A stretch of DNA of 64,000 nt from Marinimicrococcus sp033875255 (lineage in GTDB: Bacteria > Pseudomonadota > Alphaproteobacteria > Geminicoccales > Geminicoccaceae), in assembly GCA_033875255.1 (NCBI GenBank), contig JAWZSN010000008.1, positions 118,067-182,066 of the forward strand, in the 5' to 3' direction. Of the stretch, positions 19,616 to 27,902 are shown piece by piece. Below the pieces are notes generated by a model. It was not told where the DNA came from. It was given only the letters and a program-made list of their open reading frames with translations, and searched no databases. The stretch's first letter is position 1, and each line of letters opens with the position of its first letter. Made by a program: the position numbers and the translations under genes.

Positions 19616-19645
19616 TCTTGTGGCCGAGGGGCGAAGGGTCAGCAA
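19616..19645 (-). promoter_or_regulatory. Degenerate version of the binding-protein promoter (gene 2)
   Basis: TTGCTG at 19645-19640 aligns with the -35 of the other copies, but the -10 position reads ACAAGA and the AAACCTTT spacer start is lost. This promoter may be weak or dead, leaving paralogue 2 to be read from upstream. Confidence 0.3.
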
Positions 19646-19749
19646 TCCTCTTTTGCGGGCGGGTCTCGTGCCGCTCGTCGAGACACCGCGTGCCCCGCCG
19701 CAAAACCGGTCCTCCGGGAGCGTCTGTCGGGGAAACCGCTGCGCCCGAA

Positions 19750-19773
19750 GCGGGCGGCACCGTGGCCGCCCGC
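19750..19773 (-). other. Stem-loop after binding-protein gene 3
   Basis: GCGGGCGGC (19750-19758) and GCCGCCCGC (19765-19773) form a perfect 9-bp stem with a 6-base loop, 12 bases past the stop of paralogue 3. No T-tract. Confidence 0.6.
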
Positions 19774-19785
19774 GATGGCAAACGT

Positions 19786-21387
19786 CTACTCGTTCTTGTC
19801 GATGTTCCAGAACACCGGAAGGCCGGTCACCGGGACGATGCCCGAGATCTTGTCGGCGCGGTAGGCGATCGGCTGGGTCCACTGGCCCCAGTTCAGGTAG
19901 GGAACGACCTCGTAGGCGCGCTCCTGCACCTTGCGGGCGATCTCCTTGCGCTCCTCGACGCTGCGGGCGAAGGCGAACTCGGCGCTCAGCGCGTCGAGCT
20001 CCTCGTCGCACGGCCAGCCGACATTGGCCTTCTCGCAGCCGGCGCCCAGCCAGGTATTGATCACCGGGTTGACGCTGGCCGTGCCTGAGGAGGTGGTCAC
20101 GAAGATGTTCCAGCCGCCCTCCGACGGGGCCTCCTTCTTGGAGCGTCGGGCCACCACCGAGCCCCAGTCGAGCGACTGCGCGTCGACGTTCAAGCCCGCC
20201 TCGCGCATGGCGTTCAGCAGCACCTGGGTAGCGGGGGCGATGGGATGGTGGTCGGTCGCCGCCAGGACGGTGATGGGCTCGCCATTATAGCCGGCGGCCT
20301 TCATCTTCTCGAGCGCCTTCTTCGGATCGTAGTCGCCGATGATCTCGCCCCTGGAGTCGTCACTGTAGGGCGTGCCGCAGGTGATGTAGCTGTGGCAGTC
20401 ACGATAGTAGGCGGGATCGCCCACGGTCGAGCGCATGAAGTCCTCCTGATTGATCAGGTGGTACATGGCCTGCCGCATCTCGGGCTTGTCGAAGGGCGGG
20501 TGGAGATGGTTCAGGCGTATCACGCCCCAGTGGCTGTCCACCGAGCCGGTCTTCATGATCTCCACGCCGGGCGTGCCCTGGAGGATCGGCAGGAAGTCGA
20601 TGGGCGCCTGCTCCAGCAGATCGATCTCGCCGGCGATCAGCGCCTGCATGGCGGTCTGCGGATCGGGGATCCACACCAGCTCGAGCCGGTCGACCTTGGG
20701 GATCTTGCCGCCGGCAAAGCCGCTGGGCGGCTCGTCGCGCGGTACATAGTCCTCGTTCTTGACGTAGACCGCCTTGCTGCCCGGGACCCACTCGTCCTTG
20801 AGCATCTTGAACGGCCCAGAGCCGATCGCCGTGGTGATCTGCTCGTTGGGATCGGTGGCGGCATCCTCGGCGCGCATGATGACCGGCACGTTGGTGCCGG
20901 TCTTGCCGAGCGTGTCGAGGACCATCCCGTAGGGGGCCTTGAGGATCATCTTGAAGGTCTTGTCGTCGACCTTCTCGAGCTTCTCGACATAGGCGAAGAG
21001 CGCCTTGGCAGGCTGGTCCTTGGCACCCCAGCGCTGGAGCGAGGCGATGACATCGTCGGTCGTGACCGGCGAGCCGTCGTGGAACCTCAGCCCGTCGCGC
21101 AAGGTGAAGCTGTAGAGCTTGCCGTCATCGGAGACGGAATAATCACCAACCATCTGCGGCTGCGGCACAAGGTCGTCGTCGAGGCCGAAGAGCGTGTCGT
21201 AGATCAGCATGGCGTGGATGCCGGCGATCGTCTGGGTGGTCCAGATCGGATCGATCACCCGCAGATCGGCGTGCATGGTGGCGCGAAGGACCTTCTCCGC
21301 CGCCGCTGGCGCCGGCGCCGTGGCGACGACCGCCGCTGCTGCCGACGCACACAGCACCGCGCGGAGCGCAGTGAATATATTCTTCAT
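19786..21387 (-). CDS. Extracellular solute-binding protein family 5, paralogue 3 of 5
   Basis: 533 residues, signal peptide ALRAVLCASAAAAVVATAPAP. Same fold and cysteine pattern as its neighbours (CHSYITC; AGCEKANVGWPC). Diagnostic variable positions: HWGVIRLNH and ATDHHPIAPAT, grouping it with paralogue 2; it is the only copy with YSDDSRGEIIGDY where others have YSND-K-D. Own promoter (21442-21471) and own downstream hairpin. The ligand cannot be named; family members bind di- and oligopeptides, but also glutathione, nickel or opines. Confidence 0.9.
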   Translation of the reverse strand: MKNIFTALRAVLCASAAAAVVATAPAPAAAEKVLRATMHADLRVIDPIWTTQTIAGIHAMLIYDTLFGLDDDLVPQPQMVGDYSVSDDGKLYSFTLRDGLRFHDGSPVTTDDVIASLQRWGAKDQPAKALFAYVEKLEKVDDKTFKMILKAPYGMVLDTLGKTGTNVPVIMRAEDAATDPNEQITTAIGSGPFKMLKDEWVPGSKAVYVKNEDYVPRDEPPSGFAGGKIPKVDRLELVWIPDPQTAMQALIAGEIDLLEQAPIDFLPILQGTPGVEIMKTGSVDSHWGVIRLNHLHPPFDKPEMRQAMYHLINQEDFMRSTVGDPAYYRDCHSYITCGTPYSDDSRGEIIGDYDPKKALEKMKAAGYNGEPITVLAATDHHPIAPATQVLLNAMREAGLNVDAQSLDWGSVVARRSKKEAPSEGGWNIFVTTSSGTASVNPVINTWLGAGCEKANVGWPCDEELDALSAEFAFARSVEERKEIARKVQERAYEVVPYLNWGQWTQPIAYRADKISGIVPVTGLPVFWNIDKNE

Positions 21388-21441
21388 TATTGGCTTCCCC
21401 CATTCAGCCTATCGTGACTGGCGCATGCGCCCGCCTGAGCC

Positions 21442-21471
21442 CTTATGCCTGCGAGTTAAAGGTTTAAACAA
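21442..21471 (-). promoter_or_regulatory. Predicted promoter of binding-protein gene 3
   Basis: TTGTTT (21471-21466), 18-base spacer starting AAACCTTTAAC, CATAAG (21447-21442) on the minus strand; the best AT-rich match of the set. The overlapping GTTTAAAC is itself a perfect 8-base palindrome and could be part of an operator. Confidence 0.55.
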
Positions 21472-21547
21472 CCATTTGCGGCAGAATAGTCGCGCGGTGG
21501 CTTCCGCACGGGCGACAGGATCCTTGAGACCTCGACCAGCCGACAGC

Positions 21548-21576
21548 GCGCGGGCGAGCCCCAGGGCCGCCCGCGC
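21548..21576 (-). other. Stem-loop after binding-protein gene 4
   Basis: GCGCGGGC (21548-21555) pairs with GCCCGCGC (21569-21576), with an inner GCCC/GGGC stem. Almost identical in sequence to the hairpin at 23345-23373, showing the 3' flank was duplicated together with the gene. Confidence 0.6.
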
Positions 21577-21586
21577 TGGCGCGAGC

Positions 21587-23185
21587 CTATTCCTTCTTGT
21601 CGATATTCCAGAACACCGTGACGCCGGTGACCGGGACGATGCCGGAGACCTTGTCGGCGCGGTAGGCGAGCGGCTGGGTCCACTGGCCCCAGTTGATATA
21701 GGGCACGACATAGGCGGCGCGCTCCTGGATGCGCCGCGCCACGGCTTTGCGCTCCTCGACGGTACGGGCGAAGGCGAACTCGGTGCGCAGCGCCTCGAGC
21801 TCCTCGTCGCACGGCCAGCCGACATTGGCCTTCTCGCAGCCGGCGCCCAGCCATGTGTTGATCACCGGGTTGGCGGAGGCGGCGCCGGAGGTGGTCATGA
21901 AGATGTTCCAGCCGCCCTCGGCCGGGGGATCCTTCTTGGCACGGCGCGCCACCACCGAGCCCCAGTCGAGCGACTGCGCATCGACATTGAGACCCGCCTC
22001 GCGCATGGCGTTGAGCAGGACCTGGGTCGCCGGGGTGATGGTGTGGTGGTCGGTGGCCGAGAGAACGGTGATGGGCTCGCCGTTATAGCCGGCGGCCTTC
22101 ATCTTCTCGAGCGCCTTCTTCGGATCGTAGTCGCCGATCAGGTCGCTCTTGGCGTCGTTGCTGTAGGGCGTGCCGCAGACGATATAGCTGTGGCAGTCGC
22201 GGTAGTATTCCGGATTGCCGACCACCGAGCGCATGAAGTCCTCCTGGTTCACCAGGTGGAACATCGCCTGCCGCATCTCGGGCTTGTCGAAGGGCGGGTG
22301 CAGATGGTTGATGCGGAGCGTGCCCCAGTGGCTGTCGACCGTCCCGGTCTTCATGACCTCGATCTCGGGCGTGCCCTGGAGGATCGGCAGGAAGTCGATC
22401 GGCGGCTGCTCGAGAATGTCGATCTCGCCGGCGATCAGCGCCTGCATGGCGGTCTGCGGGTCAGGAATCCAGACCAGCTCGAGCCGGTCGATCTTGACCT
22501 CCTTGCGGCCTGCAAAGCCGCTGGGCGGCTCGTCACGCGGCACGTAGTCCTCGTTCTTGACGTAGACCGCCTTGCTGCCCGGGACCCACTCGTCCTTGAG
22601 CATCCTGAACGGGCCCGAGCCGATGGCCTCGGTGATCTGCTCGTTGGGATCGGTGGCGGCATCCTCGGCCCGCATGATCAGCGGCAGGCTCGAGCCGGTC
22701 TTGCCCAGCGTGTCGAGCACCATCCCGTAGGGGGCCTTGAGGATCATCTTGAAGGTCTTGTCGTCGACCTTCTCGAGCCTGTCGACCTGCCCGAACAGCG
22801 CCTTGCCCGACTGGTCCTTGGCACCCCAGCGCTCGAGCGAGGCAATCACGTCCTCGGTGGTCACAGGCGTGTCGTCGTGGAACTTCAGCCCGTCGCGCAG
22901 GGTGAAGGTGTAGACCAGGCCGTCCTCGGAGATAGAGTAGTCACCCACCATCTGCGGTTGCGGCTCGAGATTGTCGTCCACCCCGAAGAGCGTGTCGTAC
23001 ACGAGCATGCCGTGGATGGCGGCTATCGTCTGGGTCGTCCAGATCGGATCGAGCACCCGCAGGTCCGCGTGCATGGTGGCGCGAAGGACCTTCTCGGCTG
23101 CTGCCGGCGCCGGCGCAGCGGCGATGACTGCCGCAGCCGCCGACGCACACAGCGTCGTGCGGAGCGCGGTGAACAAATTCGTCAT
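21587..23185 (-). CDS. Extracellular solute-binding protein family 5, paralogue 4 of 5
   Basis: 532 residues, signal peptide TALRTTLCASAAAAVIAAAPAP. Variable positions HWGTLRINH and ATDHHTITPAT resemble paralogue 1; CHSYIVCGT is unique to it, and one residue is missing in the TSGAASANPVINTWLG segment. Conserved cysteines are kept. The leader has a promoter with a poorer -10 (CATCAG). Its 5' flank matches that of paralogue 3 and its 3' flank that of paralogue 5, as expected from unequal crossing-over within the array. Confidence 0.9.
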   Translation of the reverse strand: MTNLFTALRTTLCASAAAAVIAAAPAPAAAEKVLRATMHADLRVLDPIWTTQTIAAIHGMLVYDTLFGVDDNLEPQPQMVGDYSISEDGLVYTFTLRDGLKFHDDTPVTTEDVIASLERWGAKDQSGKALFGQVDRLEKVDDKTFKMILKAPYGMVLDTLGKTGSSLPLIMRAEDAATDPNEQITEAIGSGPFRMLKDEWVPGSKAVYVKNEDYVPRDEPPSGFAGRKEVKIDRLELVWIPDPQTAMQALIAGEIDILEQPPIDFLPILQGTPEIEVMKTGTVDSHWGTLRINHLHPPFDKPEMRQAMFHLVNQEDFMRSVVGNPEYYRDCHSYIVCGTPYSNDAKSDLIGDYDPKKALEKMKAAGYNGEPITVLSATDHHTITPATQVLLNAMREAGLNVDAQSLDWGSVVARRAKKDPPAEGGWNIFMTTSGAASANPVINTWLGAGCEKANVGWPCDEELEALRTEFAFARTVEERKAVARRIQERAAYVVPYINWGQWTQPLAYRADKVSGIVPVTGVTVFWNIDKKE

Positions 23186-23238
23186 TAGTGGCTCCTCCCT
23201 TCAGCCTATTGTGACCGTTACATCACGCCCGCTTGAAC

Positions 23239-23268
23239 CTGATGTCTGCGGGGTAAAGGTTTAGACAA
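23239..23268 (-). promoter_or_regulatory. Predicted promoter of binding-protein gene 4 (weaker -10)
   Basis: TTGTCT (23268-23263), 18-base spacer starting AAACCTTTA, CATCAG (23244-23239). Aligns base by base with the promoter of gene 3, but the -10 has drifted from CATAAG. Confidence 0.45.
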
Positions 23269-23344
23269 CCATTCGCGGCAGAATAGGCCCGAGGTGGCTT
23301 CCGCACGGAAGAAGACATCCCCGAGACCTCGGCCGGCCGACAGC

Positions 23345-23373
23345 GCGCGGGCGAGCCCCAGGGCCGCCCGCGC
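23345..23373 (-). other. Stem-loop after binding-protein gene 5
   Basis: GCGCGGGC (23345-23352) pairs with GCCCGCGC (23366-23373), inner GCCC/GGGC stem, ten bases after the stop of paralogue 5. Near-copy of the hairpin at 21548-21576. Confidence 0.6.
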
Positions 23374-23383
23374 TGGCACGCGC

Positions 23384-24985
23384 CTATTCCTTCTTGTCGA
23401 TGTTCCAGAACACCGGAAGGCCGGTCACCGGAACGATCCCGGAGATCTTGTCGGCGCGGTAGGCGATGGGCTGGGTCCACTGGCCCCAGACGATATAGGG
23501 GACGATCTCGACCGCACGCTCCTGGATCTGCCGGGCGATCTCCTTGCGCTCCTCGACGGTGGAGGCGAAAGCGAAGTCGCTGCGCAACTCGTCGAGCTTC
23601 TCGTCGCACGGCCAGCCGACATTGGCGCTTTCGCAGCTCGCGCCCAGCCAGGTGTTGATCACCGGGTTGGCGCCGGTGGTGCCCGAGGAGGCGGTGACGA
23701 AAATGTTCCAGCCGCCCTCGGCCGGGGGATCCTTCTTGGCACGACGGGCCACCACCGAGCCCCAGTCGAGCGACTGCGCATCGACGTTGAGGCCGGCCTC
23801 GCGCATGGCGTTGAGCAGCACCTGCGTTGCCGGCGTGATGAACGAGTGGTCGGTCGCCGCCAGGACGGTAATAGGCTCGCCGTTATAGCCGGCGGCCTTC
23901 ATCTTCTCGAGCGCCTTCTTCGGATCGTAGTCGCCGATAATGTCGCTTTTGACGTCATTGCTGTAGGGTGTGCCACAGGTCATGTAGCTGTGACAGATCT
24001 GGTAATAGTCGGTGTTTCCGACCACCGAGCGCATGAAATCCTCCTGGTTGACCAGGTGGTACATGGCCTGCCGCATCTCGGGCTTGTCGAAGGGCGGGTG
24101 GAGATGGTTGAGGCGCAGCGTGCCCCAGTAGGTGTCGACGACGCCGGGCTTCTTGATCTCGATGCCGGGCGAGCTCTCGAGGATCGGCAGGAAGTCGATC
24201 GGCGAATATTCGAGGAAGTCGATCTCGCCGGTAATCAGCGCCTGCATGGCGGTCTGGGGATCGGGGATCCACTGCAGCTCGAGCCGGTCGATCTTGACCA
24301 CCTTGCCGCCTGCAAAACCGCTCGGCGGCTCGTCGCGCGGCACATAGTCCTCGTTCTTCACATAGACCGTCTTGCTGCCCGGGACCCACTCGTCCATGAC
24401 CATCTTGAACGGCCCCGAGCCGATGGCCGTGGTGATCTGCTCGTTGGGATCGGTGGCGGCGTCCTCGGCGCGCATGATGATCGGCACGCTGGTATTGGTC
24501 TTGCCCAGCGTGTCGAGCACCATGCCGTAGGGCGCCTTGAGGAGCATTCTGAAGGTCTTGTCGTCGACCTTCTCGAGCTGCTCGATTTCCGCGAAGAGCG
24601 CCTTGCCCGCCTGATCCTTCGCTCCCCAGCGCTCGAGCGAGGCGATGACGTCCTCGGTCGTGACCGGCGAGCCGTCGTGGAACCTCAGCCCGTCGCGCAG
24701 GGTGAAGCTGTAGGTCTTGCCGTCCTCGGACACCGAGTAGTCGCCCACCATCTGCGGCTGCGGTACGAGATCGTCGTCGGCACCGAAGAGCGTGTCGTAG
24801 ATCAGCATGCCGTGGATGCCGGCGACGGTCTGGGTGGTCCAGATCGGGTCGATCACCCGCACATCGGCATGCACCGTCGCCTTCATGACCTTCTCGGCCG
24901 CCACTGGCGCCGGCGCCATGGCAATGACCGCCGCTGCCGCAGAAGCGCACAGCACCGGTCGGAGCGCGTTGAGCGCGTTTCTCAT
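23384..24985 (-). CDS. Extracellular solute-binding protein family 5, paralogue 5 of 5
   Basis: 533 residues, signal peptide NALRPVLCASAAAAVIAMAPAP. The most divergent copy: DTYWGTLRLNH instead of D-S-H-W-G, ATDHSFITPAT instead of ATDHH, LLEYSPIDF-type replacement (FLEYSPIDFLPIL) near residue 275, and CESANVGWPCDEKL. The cysteine pairs are kept. It is first in the array, divergent from mfnB, and has the clearest promoter (25039-25068). Its altered pocket-type residues suggest a ligand different from that of paralogues 1-4. Confidence 0.9.
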   Translation of the reverse strand: MRNALNALRPVLCASAAAAVIAMAPAPVAAEKVMKATVHADVRVIDPIWTTQTVAGIHGMLIYDTLFGADDDLVPQPQMVGDYSVSEDGKTYSFTLRDGLRFHDGSPVTTEDVIASLERWGAKDQAGKALFAEIEQLEKVDDKTFRMLLKAPYGMVLDTLGKTNTSVPIIMRAEDAATDPNEQITTAIGSGPFKMVMDEWVPGSKTVYVKNEDYVPRDEPPSGFAGGKVVKIDRLELQWIPDPQTAMQALITGEIDFLEYSPIDFLPILESSPGIEIKKPGVVDTYWGTLRLNHLHPPFDKPEMRQAMYHLVNQEDFMRSVVGNTDYYQICHSYMTCGTPYSNDVKSDIIGDYDPKKALEKMKAAGYNGEPITVLAATDHSFITPATQVLLNAMREAGLNVDAQSLDWGSVVARRAKKDPPAEGGWNIFVTASSGTTGANPVINTWLGASCESANVGWPCDEKLDELRSDFAFASTVEERKEIARQIQERAVEIVPYIVWGQWTQPIAYRADKISGIVPVTGLPVFWNIDKKE

Positions 24986-25038
24986 TCTGGGCCTCCCCTT
25001 TTGCCTGTCGTCACGTCTTGAACCCGGGCGACCCAGCC

Positions 25039-25068
25039 GTTATGGGCAAAAGTTAAATGTTTAATCAA
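25039..25068 (-). promoter_or_regulatory. Predicted promoter of binding-protein gene 5
   Basis: TTGATT (25068-25063), 18-base spacer starting AAACATTTAAC, CATAAC (25044-25039) on the minus strand, about 54 bases before the ATG. It lies in the divergent region shared with mfnB. Confidence 0.6.
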
Positions 25069-25173
25069 CCTTTCGCGGTCGATCGGCCGATGCACCGGCT
25101 TTCGCTCGCCGAGCCGACGCCCGATAATGCGCGGCACGCACGACCGCCCGTCCGGACGTCTCAGGAGCTGCCC

Positions 25174-25866
25174 ATGGTGCGGATGCTGGCGAGCGTCGCG
25201 ACCCTCGAGGAGGCGGCCCAGGCGGTGGCGCTCGGGGCCGATCTGGTGGATCTCAAGGATCCGGTGCGGGGCGCGCTGGGCGCCTGGCCGGTGCCGCTGG
25301 TCCGCAGGGCGGTGGCGGCCCATGGCGGGCGCCGGCCACTCTCGGCCACGGTGGGCGATCTGCCAATGGAGCCTGAGGGCCTCCGCGCGGCGGCAGCGTC
25401 GATGGCCGCAGCCGGTGTCGATTACGTTAAGGTCGGCTTCTTCACGGGCGGCGATGCCGCGGCCTGCGCTGCCGCCATGGCGCCGCTTGCCGCCGGCGGG
25501 GTGCGGCTGGTGGCGGTGATGATGGCCGACCAGCAGCCGAGGCTCGACCTGCTGGCGCACCTCGCCGCCGCCGGCTGGCACGGCGCCATGCTGGATACCG
25601 CCGACAAGCAGGCTGGCGGGCTGCGCACCCATCTGGCGCCGGACGAGCTCCGAGCCTTCGTCGCAGCAGCCCGCGGACACGGGCTACTCGTGGGTCTCGC
25701 CGGCTCGCTGGGCGTGGACGACATTCCTCCCCTGACCGCACTGGGGCCGGACTATCTCGGCTTTCGCGGCGCCTTGTGCCGGGGCCCGCGAACCTCCGGC
25801 CTCGACGGCGAGCGGCTGGCCGCCGTGCGCGCCGCCATGGTTGCGACGAACCCCGCTCCCGCCTGA
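25174..25866 (+). CDS. mfnB: (5-formylfuran-3-yl)methyl phosphate synthase
   Basis: 230 residues from ATG 25174, chosen because CAGGAG lies six bases upstream; an in-frame start at 25057 would add a non-conserved leader. MfnB makes 4-(hydroxymethyl)-2-furancarboxaldehyde phosphate from two glyceraldehyde 3-phosphate molecules, the furan of methanofuran. Family motifs: MLASVATLEEAAQA, ADLVDLKDPVRGALGAW near residue 25 (active-site lysine in DLKDP), VDYVKVGFF near residue 85, and LVGLAGSLGVDDI near the C-terminus. Convergent with mfnF, whose stop is only four bases away. Confidence 0.88.
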   Translation: MVRMLASVATLEEAAQAVALGADLVDLKDPVRGALGAWPVPLVRRAVAAHGGRRPLSATVGDLPMEPEGLRAAAASMAAAGVDYVKVGFFTGGDAAACAAAMAPLAAGGVRLVAVMMADQQPRLDLLAHLAAAGWHGAMLDTADKQAGGLRTHLAPDELRAFVAAARGHGLLVGLAGSLGVDDIPPLTALGPDYLGFRGALCRGPRTSGLDGERLAAVRAAMVATNPAPA

Positions 25867-25870
25867 GCCC

Positions 25871-26908
25871 TCAGCGGTCAGCCAGAAGCATGGCCACGGC
25901 GACCGCCGGGGCGCAGACGGCGGCCGGGCGACGCAGCGCCGGCGGGCAGTCGAGTAGCGAGGTCAGCTCCACGAACGGGCGATCGAGGCGGTTGGCTAGG
26001 CGCTCGGCCAGCACCAGACCGCAGCCGGCGCCGATCACCGGCGCATCCGCCGCCACGGCGCCGCGCGAGAGCTGCAGCGCCGCCGCGTCCTCGAGCAAGC
26101 GCAGCTGGCGGTCCGCCAGGAAGCGGGCGAGATCGCGCCAGGCCTGCATCGGCAGGTCCTCCAGATCGGCGCCCACCATGCGGGCGAGCCGTCGGGCGCT
26201 CGCGTTCGGTTCCTTGGCGCCGCCATCGGCAGCGGGGTGGCAGTCGTCAGCCTCGTCGAGCAGGCCGAGCAGGCGGTAGATGTCGGCGGTGGTGGCGAAA
26301 TGCTCGTTCATCACGCCATGCCAGTCGCCGGCCAGCGGCACCCGCCGTGCGACCGCCATGAGCGGCGTGCGCACCAGTCCCTGATAGACCAGCTCGCCCG
26401 AGGCCAGCCTTGCGCGATCGCCGGTGCCGCTCGGCTGCGGCCGGCCCTGCGCCAGCAGGATCAGATCGCTGGTGGTGCTGCCGACATCCACCATCAGCCC
26501 CTCCCCCAGCCGCCTGGCCGCCAGAGCGGCCATCGCCATATAGTTGGCCGAGGCGACGGAAGCGACATCTGCCACGGCAGCGGCGGCATCGAGAAATCCC
26601 CGCTCGCCCGCCCAGAACCATCGCTCCACCCCCGGCAGGCGGCGCTCGATCGCGGCCACCAGCGCCCGCACGCCGCTGGCCCGGTCGGGGAACAGGTCGA
26701 CCAGCTCGCCGGTCATGGTGACCGCCGCCCGGCGTACCGGCGCGAGGCCTGCCAGCGCCGCATCGAGCGCCGCTTCCAGCCGGTCGAGCCCCTGCCAGAG
26801 CGCGCAGGGCACCTGCAGCGCCGCGGCGACGCGGCCGTCCGCTTGAAGCTGGGCCACCTTCAGGTGGGCGCCGCCGATATCGAGGCCGGTGAGCTGCGGT
26901 TCAGCCAT
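25871..26908 (-). CDS. mfnF: H4MPT-linked C1 transfer pathway protein, MfnF-like
   Basis: 345 residues of the hydantoinase/actin-like ASKHA fold. LTGLDIGGAHLKVAQL at the N-terminus (phosphate loop), VTMTGELVDLFPDRASGV near residue 80, and MVDVGSTTSDLILL near residue 145 are the typical blocks. In archaea MfnF couples the aminomethylfuran unit to tyramine in methanofuran synthesis; the proteobacterial homologues are annotated as H4MPT-linked C1 transfer proteins. ATG 26908 is used; an upstream ATG would add ten unconserved residues. Its start overlaps the ATP-grasp gene end by eight bases. Confidence 0.83.
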   Translation of the reverse strand: MAEPQLTGLDIGGAHLKVAQLQADGRVAAALQVPCALWQGLDRLEAALDAALAGLAPVRRAAVTMTGELVDLFPDRASGVRALVAAIERRLPGVERWFWAGERGFLDAAAAVADVASVASANYMAMAALAARRLGEGLMVDVGSTTSDLILLAQGRPQPSGTGDRARLASGELVYQGLVRTPLMAVARRVPLAGDWHGVMNEHFATTADIYRLLGLLDEADDCHPAADGGAKEPNASARRLARMVGADLEDLPMQAWRDLARFLADRQLRLLEDAAALQLSRGAVAADAPVIGAGCGLVLAERLANRLDRPFVELTSLLDCPPALRRPAAVCAPAVAVAMLLADR

Positions 26909-27902
26909 GGGAGCGCTCCGGCAGGACGGGAACAACGCGGCAGGGCCGCAGTGGCGGAACGGAATCGAGGCCCTGGCGCAGCAGGTCCAGGACCAGCGGG
27001 ACGGTTGGACGGCCGAGTGCTGCGGCGAGGCCCGCCCAGGCAGTGGTCAGGCGCGGGTTGATTTCCAGCACCACCGGCCCATCGGGGCCATCGACGAGAT
27101 CCACCCCCACCGGCCCGAAGAGGCCCGGCAAGGCCGCTGCGATCGCCATGGCCAGCGGCTCCAGCGCCGCCCGCCGCTCCTCGGCGCCGCCGACCTCGAC
27201 GCCCTCGAGGAGAAGGCTGCCGTCCGGCTCCTCGCGCATGAGCTGCCGGTTGCAGGCCAGCAGGCGCGCTTTGCCGGCGGCGCACAGCAGGCTCAGGCTC
27301 GAGGACGCGCCGGGCAGCCAGGGCTGCAGGACGAACCCGGCCGCCTCTTCTTCCGGCAGCGCGCAGCGGTCGCGCACACGCCGCACGCCGAGCGCGCCCA
27401 CCCCGTCGTCCGGCTTGACGACCCAGCCCGCGGCGGCAGCCGGCCAGGGCGCGCTTGCAGGCACCGTCTCCACGGCGGGCAGGCCGGCCTGCCGGAGAAC
27501 GCCGGAGGTGCGCCGCTTGCTGGCGGCGATCCGCAGGCTGGCAGAATCGCTCGCCACGACCGCGCCGCCGTGGCGCCGTCCGAGCCGCGCCAGCGCCTCC
27601 AGGGCGCCGCCGGTCTCCGGCGCGATCGGCCAGAAGATATCGCAATCCGCCACGGCCCGCTCCCACAGCCGCCAGGGCGGTCGCCGGCCTTGCACCGGAA
27701 TCGTCGCGACGCCCTCTCGCACCGGGCCGGCCCGATGGTCGCGGCACAGCATGACGTCGCAGCCGTCCTCCACCAGCTCTTCCGCCAGCCCGTCCGCCAT
27801 CAGGCGGCCCTCCGCGGCGAGGCCGGGCGGCAGGGGCTCGCCCAGACAACCTCCGCCGGTTATCCATTCGATGATCGCAACGCGCAGCAGGGGGCGTGGC
27901 AT
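26901..27902 (-). CDS. ATP-grasp ligase, MfnD-like (tyramine/amine-glutamate ligase type)
   Basis: 333 residues from ATG 27902. VAIIEWITGGGCLG opens the protein, a start typical of the MfnD-related group. The ATP-grasp core includes WVVKPDDGVGALGVRRV near residue 140, GFVLQPWLPGASSSL near residue 170 and DGPVVLEINPRLTTAWAGL near residue 275 (metal-binding E and N). MfnD adds glutamate to tyramine in methanofuran synthesis; position beside mfnF and mfnB supports a similar role. It is divergent from the HisA-like gene and the two start codons overlap in a single CATG. Confidence 0.72.
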   Translation of the reverse strand: MPRPLLRVAIIEWITGGGCLGEPLPPGLAAEGRLMADGLAEELVEDGCDVMLCRDHRAGPVREGVATIPVQGRRPPWRLWERAVADCDIFWPIAPETGGALEALARLGRRHGGAVVASDSASLRIAASKRRTSGVLRQAGLPAVETVPASAPWPAAAAGWVVKPDDGVGALGVRRVRDRCALPEEEAAGFVLQPWLPGASSSLSLLCAAGKARLLACNRQLMREEPDGSLLLEGVEVGGAEERRAALEPLAMAIAAALPGLFGPVGVDLVDGPDGPVVLEINPRLTTAWAGLAAALGRPTVPLVLDLLRQGLDSVPPLRPCRVVPVLPERSHG

